64,000 nt of DNA. Source: Diplocloster modestus (GTDB taxonomy: Bacteria; Bacillota; Clostridia; Lachnospirales; Lachnospiraceae). The notes under the pieces are model-generated. The model was not told the origin of the DNA. It worked only from the letters and a program-made list of their open reading frames with translations, and did not search any database. Position numbers and translations under genes: made by a program. This document shows positions 36,048-44,869 of the stretch, one piece after another; the first letter of the stretch is position 1, and the number at the start of each line of letters is the position of its first letter. The DNA lies in contig NZ_JAHQCX010000005.1 of the NCBI RefSeq assembly GCF_019042245.1, positions 308,959-372,958 on the forward strand, given 5' to 3'.

Positions 36048-37136
36048 CTAATAATCCAGGCTGTCCATATAATTCATATAGCTGACCACCATCAGCGCGA
36101 TCTTGAAAGTCAGCGCGTCATCAAACACCCTGATATCTAATCCGGTGCTCTTCTGAAGCTTTTCCAGCCTGTAGACCAGAGTATTCCGGTGAACATAGAG
36201 CTGGCGTGCCGTCTCAGAAACATTCAGATTATTCTCAAAGAATTTATAAATGGTAAATAATGTTTCATCATCAAACGTATCCGGCATCTCATCACCGAAT
36301 ACCTCTTTCATAAACATCTCACACAGCGGCAGCGGCAGCTGATAGATCAACCGGCCGATTCCCAGCGTGCTGTACGCGACGATACTGCGTTCCGCATAGA
36401 AGATGCGTCCCACGTCCAGCGCCATCTTTGCCTCTTTATAAGACTTGGATAGTTCTTTGATATCGCTGACGATCGTACCATAGGAAACCCGGACCTGGGT
36501 CATCGCCTCCGTATTCAGCATATCTACCAGAATTTTAGCTGTATTGTTCAATTCATCCACACCGTCATTTTCTTTTAACTCTTTGACCAGAATGATATTC
36601 TTCTCGTCCACGGCCGTTATAAAATCCTTTGTATTTACCGCGAACAGGTTCTTAACTGTTTCCAGTGCGTTGTTATCCTTCTCATATTTGGTCTCTATCA
36701 TGAACACCACCCGGCGTGCTTCTATAGCAATATGAAGCTTTTTGGCCCGGTTATAGATATCCACCAGCAGAAGATTATCCAACAGCAGATTCTGAATAAA
36801 ATTATTTTTATCAAAACGTTCTTTGTATGCCACGATCAGATTCTGGATCTCGCTGACCGCGATCTTTCCAATCATATATACATCCTCGCCGGCACCTCTG
36901 GCGATCAGTGTATAGCTGGCCTGTCTGTCGTCCATTACTTTAAAGAAATGATATCCCTGAATCTCCTGGCTGTCCGCCTGTGACTCCGCAAAGCTTTCAG
37001 CCGCCTCTTTCAGAAAATCCTCTAATTCACAAGTGGTGGCCACCGGCATGCCGTCCAGATCCATCACACATAAATCAACTCTTGTTATTGCCTTCAATTC
37101 GTCTATCGCTGATTGTACAACCTGATTTGATATCAT
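36048..37136 (-). CDS. CdaR/PucR-type sugar-diacid regulator
   Basis: The 362-residue protein has an N-terminal sensory part (VDLCVMDLDGMPVATT), a GGDEF-like middle region and the HTH_30 C-terminus NLNVSETARQLYVHRNTLVY typical of the CdaR/PucR family. Members respond to sugar diacids such as glycerate or to other metabolites. It is monocistronic and upstream of msmK's end, so its targets are not obvious; msmK or distant genes are candidates. Confidence 0.85.
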   Translation of the reverse strand: MISNQVVQSAIDELKAITRVDLCVMDLDGMPVATTCELEDFLKEAAESFAESQADSQEIQGYHFFKVMDDRQASYTLIARGAGEDVYMIGKIAVSEIQNLIVAYKERFDKNNFIQNLLLDNLLLVDIYNRAKKLHIAIEARRVVFMIETKYEKDNNALETVKNLFAVNTKDFITAVDEKNIILVKELKENDGVDELNNTAKILVDMLNTEAMTQVRVSYGTIVSDIKELSKSYKEAKMALDVGRIFYAERSIVAYSTLGIGRLIYQLPLPLCEMFMKEVFGDEMPDTFDDETLFTIYKFFENNLNVSETARQLYVHRNTLVYRLEKLQKSTGLDIRVFDDALTFKIALMVVSYMNYMDSLDY

Positions 37137-37303
37137 AGTTAACTCCTTTCCCTGCGATTACCCGGCTCTCCCGCCCTTACAACTGCCTGTGGAGAGTATT
37201 TCGCAATATCGTTGCTAGCCCCATTCTAAATGTTCTTTTCCAAAAACGCAAGTCCCCTCTCTGAAAAAAGTACCTTTCTCGCGCATTTTCCCGGAAATAG
37301 AAA

Positions 37304-37331
37304 ACCCCGGCAGGAAAAGCCCTGCCGGGGT
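37304..37331 (-). terminator. terminator of msmK
   Basis: CCCCGGCAGG and CCTGCCGGGG form a perfect 10-base-pair stem, followed on the minus strand by TTTTC. Just beyond, at 37250-37285, is a degenerate fragment of the GGGGACT repeat family. Confidence 0.9.
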
Positions 37332-37343
37332 GATGATCTCATT

Positions 37344-38456
37344 TTAGTTGGTGATGGTCAGTTCGGTTTCTTTGTCGAATACGTGGATTCTCTCTACATC
37401 CAGAGCAAATTTCACGGTATCACCCGTTCTTGCTGTCGTACGGGGATCCACTCTGGCTGTCATCGGGAAGCCTTCTACATCGAAGTATAAGTAAACTTCC
37501 GCACCCAGCAGCTCGTAAACTTTGATGGTGGATTCCACAACGCTGTTCGGAGAGGCTTCGATGAACATCTGGCTGTCGTTTACATCTTCCGGACGAATTC
37601 CGAGTACAACGGTCTTTCCGTCATATCCGCCGGAGATTAATTTCTTCGCCTTTGCAGGAGGAAGCTGAATCGCGTGAGGTCCTACCTGAAGGGTAACTTT
37701 ATCCCCATTTACCTTGCACACTGCGTCCAGGAAGTTCATCTGAGGAGATCCGATGAATCCGGCAACAAACAGATTGCAGGGAGCTGCATATAAGTTCTGA
37801 GGGGTATCTACCTGCTGGATTAAACCGTCTTTCATAACGACGATTCTGGTTCCCAGTGTCATAGCCTCTGTCTGGTCATGGGTTACATAGATGATGGTAG
37901 TTCCCAGTCTCTGATGCAGTTTGGAAATCTCAATACGCATCTGGACTCTTAACTTGGCATCCAGGTTGGACAGAGGTTCGTCCATCAGGAATACTTTGGG
38001 ATCACGTACGATAGCACGTCCCATAGCAACACGCTGTCTCTGGCCGCCGGACAGAGCCTTCGGTTTACGGTCTAACAGGGGTTCCAGATCCAGGATTCTG
38101 GCTGCCTCTTTTACCATTTTATCTATCTGATCTTTGGGGACTTTTCTTAATTTGAGACCGAATGCCATGTTATCATATACGGTCATATGAGGATACAGAG
38201 CGTAGTTCTGGAATACCATAGCGATATCTCTGTCTTTGGGCTCCACGTCGTTTACTACTCTGTCACCGATCCTTAATTCGCCAGAAGAGATCTCTTCCAG
38301 ACCTGCGATCATACGAAGGGTTGTAGATTTACCACATCCGGAGGGACCTACGAAGATGATGAACTCTTTGTCTTCGATTTCCAGATTGAAATTCTTAACG
38401 GCCTCGAAACCGTTGGGATACACTTTACAAATGTCTTTCAATGATAAACTTGCCAT
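37344..38456 (-). CDS. msmK: MsmK/UgpC-type ABC sugar-importer ATPase
   Basis: The 370-residue protein has Walker A VGPSGCGKST, signature LSGGQRQRVAMGRA, Walker B VFLMDEPLSNLDAK and a C-terminal TOBE/OB regulatory domain (from about residue 235). It stands alone, without permeases. In Firmicutes one MsmK serves many CUT1 importers; the one at 55837-59378 lacks an ATPase and is a natural partner. The 349 bases upstream to 38805 form a long divergent promoter region. Confidence 0.94.
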   Translation of the reverse strand: MASLSLKDICKVYPNGFEAVKNFNLEIEDKEFIIFVGPSGCGKSTTLRMIAGLEEISSGELRIGDRVVNDVEPKDRDIAMVFQNYALYPHMTVYDNMAFGLKLRKVPKDQIDKMVKEAARILDLEPLLDRKPKALSGGQRQRVAMGRAIVRDPKVFLMDEPLSNLDAKLRVQMRIEISKLHQRLGTTIIYVTHDQTEAMTLGTRIVVMKDGLIQQVDTPQNLYAAPCNLFVAGFIGSPQMNFLDAVCKVNGDKVTLQVGPHAIQLPPAKAKKLISGGYDGKTVVLGIRPEDVNDSQMFIEASPNSVVESTIKVYELLGAEVYLYFDVEGFPMTARVDPRTTARTGDTVKFALDVERIHVFDKETELTITN

Positions 38457-38682
38457 GTGTTAATTCCTCCTAAACTATTTTCTGTTTTATCTCGAGATGG
38501 CGTCTCAATTACTGCATTTAGTATAACGTAATCTTCCATTTCCGACCATGCCACTATCCACCAAAGATTCCAGAAATCCTTTGGTACATTCGACAAAGGG
38601 ATTTTAAAGACAAAGCGGCCGCCGTCAATCTGCCGAAGATTTTTAAGATTTCATAGACAAGTTGACGAATCTTCCTTTTCGA

Positions 38683-38711
38683 TTGATTTATGTCTGCTCA
38701 TTCGCTATAAT
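38683..38711 (+). promoter_or_regulatory. promoter of the DUF624 gene
   Basis: TTGATT (38683-38688), 17 bases, TATAAT (38706-38711). It lies in the divergent region shared with msmK. Confidence 0.6.
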
Positions 38712-38805
38712 CTATTATAAATGCAAACGAAAAATTGTCGAATCAAGGGCGTATCTCGACGCATCCTGATTTCCTAATTCATATCACGAGAGAAAGGTCG
38801 ATTCT

Positions 38806-39501
38806 ATGAGTAACTTTTTTAACATGGACAATAAGTTCTTCACAGCGCTGGGGCGTATCGCGGACATGATCATTCTGAACGTCATCTTTGTGGTCTGCTG
38901 CATACCCATCGTCACCATCGGGGCCGCCTGGACCGCCATGTATTATGTAGCCTTGAAGATGGTAAAAAATGAGGAATCCTATATTATCCGCAGCTTCCTA
39001 AAATCTTTCAAGGATAATTTCAAGCAGGCCACGATCATCTGGGTGATCTTCCTGATCGCAGGTATTATCCTGGGCGTGGACTTCTGGGTCATGACCGGCG
39101 TAACCGCTGCCTGGGGCAAGGTTTTCTTCTACGCGCTGGGCGTCGTGGCGCTGATGTACGCATTTACCCTGGCTTACGTATTCCCGGTATTATCTAAATT
39201 CTATAATACCACGAAAAATACGGTGAAGAACGCATTTCTGATGAGTCTGCGGCATTTGCCCTGGACCATATTGATTGTGCTGATTACGTATCTCCCGCTG
39301 ATTATCTTTTTCTTTTTGACACAGATTTTCTTTGTTATTTTACCATTCTGGATCATTGCCGGATTCGGCGTGCAGGCTTTTGTCAGCTCTTATATTTTCG
39401 TCCGGGTATTTAAGCACTACATGCCGGAAGAAACCGAGATGGAAGAGACGGAATTCCACGTTCCTATCGCCGATGAGGATTCTAAGACAGATAACGAATA
39501 A
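38806..39501 (+). CDS. YesL/DUF624 family membrane protein
   Basis: The 231-residue protein begins MSNFFNMDNKFFTALGRIAD, the DUF624 hallmark, and has about five membrane segments and an acidic tail. YesL-like proteins are frequent neighbours of CUT1 sugar transporters but their function is not known. AGAGAAAGG precedes the start. Divergent from msmK. Confidence 0.88.
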   Translation: MSNFFNMDNKFFTALGRIADMIILNVIFVVCCIPIVTIGAAWTAMYYVALKMVKNEESYIIRSFLKSFKDNFKQATIIWVIFLIAGIILGVDFWVMTGVTAAWGKVFFYALGVVALMYAFTLAYVFPVLSKFYNTTKNTVKNAFLMSLRHLPWTILIVLITYLPLIIFFFLTQIFFVILPFWIIAGFGVQAFVSSYIFVRVFKHYMPEETEMEETEFHVPIADEDSKTDNE

Positions 39502-39567
39502 GCGGTAAGGGACACGATCAAAGCAGTATTATGTAGAAGGAGAACGAACCTCCCTCTTGATGTCAGA

Positions 39568-39612
39568 AGGACCGGTGCACAACACGCCAGATGGAGTGCG
39601 CCGATCCTTTTC
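39568..39612 (+). terminator. terminator after the DUF624 gene
   Basis: AAGGACCGGTGCAC pairs with GTGCGCCGATCCTTTT with one mismatch, ending in a T-rich stretch. Confidence 0.65.
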
Positions 39613-40274
39613 TGTTTATTGTTTATTGTTTTTCGTTTATTCTTCGATTATTTGGCAATTAAAATTCAATTAGTTTACATTTTGTATCATAATATATTAT
39701 ATTACTGTTGTTCAGAAGTCAAATACTTCGAATTAGAGGACAGCATAGACAATCAAAGCTTCGCCGTGATATAATTTTAATGTAATTTGAGTTTATAATC
39801 ATTTTACTTCATCAAAATTTTTGCTTTAATCTGATTAATAGAGTGGTTACTTTCAATTCCATCTAATCTTAATATTGTTATTTGGTTACTCAAAAATAAG
39901 GCGTAAACAATCCACAAAAACTACTCTTTAGAAATACTAATCTTTTAAGATGCGCTGACTTGTAATCAATCTAAGAATTATACTTTCCTATTAATTTCTC
40001 AGAACAAAAATCCCAGAATATAGTCGTGTATTTTAAGAATATGCTGAGATGTAAATTAACTTATTTAATCATGGATTAAAATTTTTACTTTGATGATCAT
40101 TTAAAACATAATGAAAGTGGGGTGATACCATTGGAAATGTTTATGGAATCCCGTTAGAGTTACTTCTGTTATCGGTTGTGCGGCAGGCTCCAGATATACT
40201 GTTGAAATTAACAGAAAGCAGGGTCGTGGACGACTGAACTCGAAAACTATATCTATAATAATTAAGGAAAAACC
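39613..40274. other. AT-rich stretch without a clear gene
   Basis: About 660 bases, clearly more AT-rich than the flanks. A frame of 37-40 codons at about 40112-40240 (containing YGIPLELLLLSVVRQAPDIL) looks protein-like but has no ATG and only an ATT or no start, so it may be a remnant. Nothing else is recognisable. Confidence 0.5.
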
Positions 40275-40649
40275 ATGAAATATTACTTAAAAATAATCTG
40301 TTGCCAACTCTCATACTATGTAATAATTGGGGGTTTATCAACCGTAAAAGAAAGCCTTGATCACTATGCAAAAGTGAATTTTAGTTCCTTTTATCCGTCG
40401 CTCATTGTTTTACTAATATCATGCTTGGTATTAGGCGTAATATTATGTTTTTTAGCTATAGGAATCACTCCTGCCAACAAAAAATTTACTACGATTGAAT
40501 TAATAATAACGTTATTATTATCACTTTTCGTTTATATTACAACCACAATTATATTTCACTGCCATTATTCCGCTATTATCAAGCTAATTCTCATCTTATA
40601 TGGGGTGGAAATATTTAAAACCATCTATTATATACGTAAAACCATTTGA
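40275..40649 (+). CDS. small integral membrane protein, unknown
   Basis: The 124-residue protein has about four hydrophobic segments (for example SLIVLLISCLVLGVILCFLA) and a basic C-terminus. No family is recognised. The ribosome-binding site AAGGAAAAACC is fair. It is in an AT-rich islet whose composition differs from the surrounding genes, suggesting acquired DNA. Confidence 0.5.
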   Translation: MKYYLKIICCQLSYYVIIGGLSTVKESLDHYAKVNFSSFYPSLIVLLISCLVLGVILCFLAIGITPANKKFTTIELIITLLLSLFVYITTTIIFHCHYSAIIKLILILYGVEIFKTIYYIRKTI

Positions 40650-40692
40650 ATTCGAGACTTAGTACGACAGAAAAAGGGATTCATTCAGGAAC

Positions 40693-40728
40693 AGGACACA
40701 GCTGGCCATATGGCTTACACTGTGTCCT
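40693..40728. terminator. hairpin between convergent units
   Basis: AGGACACAG and CTGTGTCCT arms around an 18-base loop lie between the membrane-protein gene and the end of the two-component operon. Confidence 0.55.
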
Positions 40729-40830
40729 GGTTTGTGTGTCCTGGTCTTGTGCTTCCTCTTCTTTCCGCCCTTCGGATAAATTTTCGTAACCTCATTTTGG
40801 GCAGCTTTAGCCGTTTATGATATAAGCAGC

Positions 40831-40929
40831 CTAAAACCAGCTGCTGCCGATCATCTTTACTGTGATAAATAAAAGCAACATTCCGCATATAATAAGCAGC
40901 GCCGGAATTATCGCTCTATTCTTCCTCAT
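40831..40929 (-). CDS. 32-residue membrane peptide overlapping the histidine kinase end
   Basis: The ATG lies inside the last codons of the kinase gene, 13 bases before its stop ends, in another frame, and is preceded by GAGGAGAAGC, a good ribosome-binding site. The peptide has a basic head (MRKNRAIIP), one hydrophobic segment of about 16 residues (LLIICGMLLLFITV) and a short tail KMIGSSWF. Translational coupling with the kinase is likely. A role as a kinase regulator is an inference. Confidence 0.6.
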   Translation of the reverse strand: MRKNRAIIPALLIICGMLLLFITVKMIGSSWF

Positions 40930-43528
40930 GCTTCTCCTCTTGTTTATTCTCTTGTTTATTCTCTTGTTTATTCTCTTGTTTATTCTCTTGTTTATTCTCT
41001 TGTTTACTCTCTCGCTTCTCCGCTTGATTCTTCTCCTGCGTTTCCGCTTGATTCTTCTCTTGTTCCCGCTCTTCTCTTTTCACTTCCGCTTTGACAAAGG
41101 ATATGGTCACGCGGAAAAGATCGCCATCCAGGTAGATCTCGAAATTACCGTTCTGAAGCTCTGTCAGGTTTTTGGCAATGGACAGCCCCAGCCCGCTGCC
41201 TTCGGTGCTCCTGGACACATCTCCGCGGATGAACCGTTCGGTCAGCTCGTCAGCCCGGATATTCAGCGGGTGCTCGGATATATTTTTGATCGAGAAACGG
41301 ATAGATCGGTCTTCTTCAGTCAGGTCTACATAAACCCGGGTATGGGACAGCGCATATTTCGCTACATTGTTGAACAGATTATCCAGCATACGGTACAGCC
41401 GGCGGCCATCCGCCCGTACTACCACAGGTTCCTTCGGCAGGTTTTCGATCAGCTGCAAATCCCTGGCCTCGAATTTCTCGGTAAATTCCGCAGTCGTCTG
41501 ATTGATCAGTTCTACGAAATTCAGGTGTTCAAAATTTAATGCAATATTCCCTGAGCTTACCTTGGAAGCCTCCACCAGATCTTCCGTCAGCTGTTTTAAC
41601 CTCTGAGATTTTTCATCCAGGATACGGATGTAGCCGCTGATTTTCTCATCCTGGATATGTTCTCTTTTCAGCAGATCCACATAGTTGATAATGGACGTCA
41701 GGGGCGTTTTGATATCGTGGGACACATTCGTGATCAGATCTGTTTTCAGCCTCTCATTTTTCATACTGTCGGCTACCGCGTTCTGCAGCCCTTCCCCTAT
41801 GTTGTTCACCGCCTGTGCGATTTTAAGATTGTCATCCTTTAACGATCCTGTTTCCAGTTTATAATCCAGATCACCGTCCCTGATCTTTTGAATACCTTGC
41901 ATAATCGCACTGCGCTGTCCCTCTTCTCTCAGAAGACGAGCCCCCACAAAGGCGTTGAAGCCAAGGGCCAGCAGTCCGAAGAGCAGCAGGCTGAATCGGG
42001 ACCGAGCCTGGATCATAAATAAAGCCAGCAGAAAGTCAATCAGCAGGAAGCCCAGATAGCTGACCAACAGCCTGACATTGGAACGGATTCCTCTCACTCC
42101 GCCGTACAGGGTACCGATAAACCAGCCAAGAATACTTTTCTTCCAGAAGATACCTCCTTTGATTTTTCTGACCAGGCACAGATATCCGGCCATCAGCAGC
42201 AGGTCTGCCAGAATGGATACGGTAATGGCAGACAGGATGATCAGCGACCTTACATTGTACATAGTATTCAGTACCATTACCGCAGCAAAGACGACAAAGC
42301 CTCCCAGCGCGGCAATACAGGCCAGGACAAATTCTGTCGGTATGTTGTCTACCGAAGACAGATGGATTTCTTCGTCATCCGCCCGTTTGCCGGCCACGAC
42401 CGTTAACGCAACCAATACGATAATGTAAAGGAAAAGGGAAATCAATCCTCCGTACATCAGGGCCTGGAACCAGGGTCTGGTCTGTTCATATTCTATTTTG
42501 GATTCGTAGAATCCATCGTGTATCGGATATGAGGTATCCACACCTACCGCGATCGTATAGTCTCCGCCTGCAAGCGCCGACAGTTGATTCAGATTCCGGT
42601 ATATATTTTCCATGGTCACTCTGGAATCCATATAGCTCCAGCCGTTTACTGCCTGATCCAGAGCTTTGTTGAATGAATCTATATTGGACTTGGGACTTTT
42701 TTCAAAATTTAAGGAAACGGAATCCAGGTAGATATAAGCCCCCAGCTTGCGGATGCTATGAATGGCTTCGTCCGCTTCGGCCGTATTACTGATACCGCTT
42801 ATGTTACTGTAAGCTTTTCCGGTGGTTCGGTTTACTATCGTGTAGCGAAGATTGCTTTTATCCTCCTGATATTTCGCCAAATTCCATTTGTACTGTTCAA
42901 CTCCGTTATACGCGTTGTCGATGGCGTCAGACAAATAGCCATACATCTTAGAAGGATTAATCTCCGGATGCTGTTCCAGATACTCTTCCAGGCTGACATC
43001 TCCAACCGGCGCGTAGCTCTCATCAAATTTATAATATTCTTGCTCCGTTTGGACAGTCACGGAATCATCCGCCGTTTTGGATGCAGTCGCGCTCGAATAG
43101 CTGACCCCGTCGACATCCGTAGTTTCTGCGGCTTCCTGCATATTATAGCTTTCATTTTCTTTCCCCTGCCTGCCCCACTTTACCAGATCTTCCAGGTAAT
43201 AGCCTATACTGCGTGTCACTTCTCCTGTAATACGGCCATTTAGCGCATAATCTTCAATATCCACGATTTTCTTCGGATTATAGACGCCGTCCGTTTCGTA
43301 ATTATATTTATAATCTGTCAGCCAGATTGTGTCATAGACACCGCTCATGAACGCATCATCAAATTGGGTTGACTGCTCATATTTGCCCTGTCCGCTGAAC
43401 AGGCTGTCTCCGCCCTTCATCAGCATAAGTGTGCCAAAGCAGACGGAGAGCACCATGATGCCTACCAGCACCTGCTGCAGAACCAGCAGGACCGCTTTTC
43501 CCCCCGGGGAATAAACAAATCTTTTCAT
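40916..43528 (-). CDS. large membrane sensor histidine kinase
   Basis: The 870-residue protein has one N-terminal membrane segment (11-37), an extracellular region of about 310 residues, six or so further membrane segments (355-530), a HAMP-like region, HisKA with His604 in NVSHDIKTPLTSI, and HATPase_c (DNLFNNVAKYA, GSGLGLSIAKNL). The tail after the ATPase domain is a low-complexity Glu/Lys/Gln sequence with five ENKQ repeats. It partners the response regulator encoded 25 bases upstream. The signal is unknown. Confidence 0.93.
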   Translation of the reverse strand: MKRFVYSPGGKAVLLVLQQVLVGIMVLSVCFGTLMLMKGGDSLFSGQGKYEQSTQFDDAFMSGVYDTIWLTDYKYNYETDGVYNPKKIVDIEDYALNGRITGEVTRSIGYYLEDLVKWGRQGKENESYNMQEAAETTDVDGVSYSSATASKTADDSVTVQTEQEYYKFDESYAPVGDVSLEEYLEQHPEINPSKMYGYLSDAIDNAYNGVEQYKWNLAKYQEDKSNLRYTIVNRTTGKAYSNISGISNTAEADEAIHSIRKLGAYIYLDSVSLNFEKSPKSNIDSFNKALDQAVNGWSYMDSRVTMENIYRNLNQLSALAGGDYTIAVGVDTSYPIHDGFYESKIEYEQTRPWFQALMYGGLISLFLYIIVLVALTVVAGKRADDEEIHLSSVDNIPTEFVLACIAALGGFVVFAAVMVLNTMYNVRSLIILSAITVSILADLLLMAGYLCLVRKIKGGIFWKKSILGWFIGTLYGGVRGIRSNVRLLVSYLGFLLIDFLLALFMIQARSRFSLLLFGLLALGFNAFVGARLLREEGQRSAIMQGIQKIRDGDLDYKLETGSLKDDNLKIAQAVNNIGEGLQNAVADSMKNERLKTDLITNVSHDIKTPLTSIINYVDLLKREHIQDEKISGYIRILDEKSQRLKQLTEDLVEASKVSSGNIALNFEHLNFVELINQTTAEFTEKFEARDLQLIENLPKEPVVVRADGRRLYRMLDNLFNNVAKYALSHTRVYVDLTEEDRSIRFSIKNISEHPLNIRADELTERFIRGDVSRSTEGSGLGLSIAKNLTELQNGNFEIYLDGDLFRVTISFVKAEVKREEREQEKNQAETQEKNQAEKRESKQENKQENKQENKQENKQENKQEEKHEEE
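40941..41012. repeat. 12-base in-frame tandem repeat in the kinase tail
   Basis: Six tandem 12-base units (TGTTTATTCTCT on the plus strand), five perfect and the last with one change, code for ENKQ repeats. Unit length is a multiple of three, so copy-number change would alter tail length without a frameshift. Confidence 0.9.
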
Positions 43529-43553
43529 AGTTTCCTCCTTCTTCTACAAGGTT

Positions 43554-44249
43554 TCAGGATAGCTTTTCGACCTTGTATCCAATCCCCCATACCACTTTCA
43601 GATAGCGGGGTTCCTTCGGATTAATCTCGATCTTCTCACGGATATGCCGGATATGGACCGCCACCGTATTATCTGCCGCGATAGCCTCCTCGTTCCAGAT
43701 ATTTTCATAGATCTGATCGATCGAAAATACTTTTCCCTGGTTTTTAACCAACAGCAATAATATCTTATACTCGATGGGGGTCAGTTTTACCAGTTCGCCG
43801 TCCACCGTAACTTCCTTCAACTCGTCATTTACTTTAAGTCCTCCGGTCTGAAATACCTGGCTGCCGGATTCCTGTATATTTCCCAATTGGGTGTATCGCC
43901 TTAACTGTGATTTTACCCTGGCAATGAGTTCCAGGGGGTTAAACGGCTTCGTCACATAATCGTCCGCTCCGATGTTCAGGCCCAGGATCTTATCCGCGTC
44001 CTCGGATTTGGCTGATAAGATGATGATCGGAAGGCTGTTATTTTCCCGGATCTTTAAGGTCGCGCGGATACCGTCCAGCTTTGGCATCATGACATCGATC
44101 ACCAGCAGATGGATATCGTTCTCTTTTAGCATATCCACAGCCTGCTGGCCGTCATAAGCTTTTAATATGTGATAGCCCTCCTGTGTCAGATAAATGTCGA
44201 TTGCTTCTACTATTTCTTTATCATCGTCACACACTAATATATTCTGCAT
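43554..44249 (-). CDS. OmpR-family response regulator
   Basis: The 231-residue protein has a receiver domain with acidic pocket CDDD (7-10), phospho-acceptor Asp52 in LLVIDVMMPKLDG and Lys in SAKSEDAD, and a winged-helix output domain with ALT-like VKLTPIEYKILLLLVKN and VAVHIRHIREKIE. The ATG at 44249 follows TGGAGGAAAAA; the longer frame is rejected. It is first in the operon with the kinase and the 32-residue peptide. Confidence 0.95.
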   Translation of the reverse strand: MQNILVCDDDKEIVEAIDIYLTQEGYHILKAYDGQQAVDMLKENDIHLLVIDVMMPKLDGIRATLKIRENNSLPIIILSAKSEDADKILGLNIGADDYVTKPFNPLELIARVKSQLRRYTQLGNIQESGSQVFQTGGLKVNDELKEVTVDGELVKLTPIEYKILLLLVKNQGKVFSIDQIYENIWNEEAIAADNTVAVHIRHIREKIEINPKEPRYLKVVWGIGYKVEKLS

Positions 44250-44261
44250 TTTTTCCTCCAG

Positions 44262-44315
44262 TGGCGCGTTTACCGCGCCATAAATTCTACGGAAAAAGGT
44301 ACACTGTACCTTTTT
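44262..44315. repeat. two stacked hairpins in the response-regulator leader
   Basis: TGGCGCG-TTTAC-CGCGCCA (44262-44280) and a 23-base AAAAAGGTACA/TGTACCTTTTT palindrome with T run on both strands (44293-44315) lie directly before the regulator start. The second looks like a terminator placed in the leader, which could act as an attenuator. Confidence 0.6.
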
Positions 44316-44348
44316 TCGCATGCTACGCGAAGGGATGGGAGAACATTT

Positions 44349-44400
44349 TGTTCAACCTTTCCTCCATCGTGCATATTTTTGCACATATAAGTATGGGTGA
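44349..44400. repeat. copy of the TTTGTTCAACC / TGCACATATA repeat
   Basis: The unit TTTGTTCAACC, TTTCCTCC, GTGCATATTTTTGCAC, ATATAAGTATGGGTGA corresponds piece by piece to the repeat at 29295-29387. The palindrome GTGCA-N-TGCAC is kept. Confidence 0.7.
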
Positions 44401-44808
44401 AAGAACCGAATCGCCCCGCCCTCTATTATACCTCAACCCCTTTCATCGGTCATCTTTTTTCCTTCTTCTGTATCATCTGTTTCTAACAGATATCGGCTCT
44501 TTTCCCTTATCTTTACCGATTTCTTATATTTTAATATATCCCTTATGGAGCAGCTATGCTGAGACCCCGCCCGAAGGGCATGTGTTATGGGATGCTGTAA
44601 AGTATAACATTTGAATATTAAGTCCTGTTCAAAAGAATTATGAAGAATTTCTTAATATATAAAAGATATATAATAGAATTTGGAATTATAAGCACTTCTC
44701 TTTCACGTGCAGCAGCAAGGATGCGGCTCCCGCCTAAACAGTTAAATTGCCTTTCCGGACGAAACACAGATTGCGGCATTTCGCAAATTTAAAACGACAA
44801 TAACTTAA

Positions 44809-44843
44809 CGGGACATGTCCCAGATCAATTTGGACATGTCCCG
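44809..44843 (-). terminator. terminator of the DUF1002 gene
   Basis: CGGGACATGTCC and GGACATGTCCCG form a perfect 12-base-pair stem with an 11-base loop. Each arm is itself partly palindromic. Confidence 0.8.
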
Positions 44844-44869
44844 TTTCGTATGTTTCGTTGTTTGTCTCT

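Noticed and set aside
40941..41012. Possible CRISPR array
   Set aside because: Twelve-base units with no spacers inside a coding sequence; no cas genes in the window.
40862..41539. 225-codon frame on the plus strand with Leu/Phe repeats
   Set aside because: It is the antisense translation of the ENKQ tandem repeat in the kinase gene.
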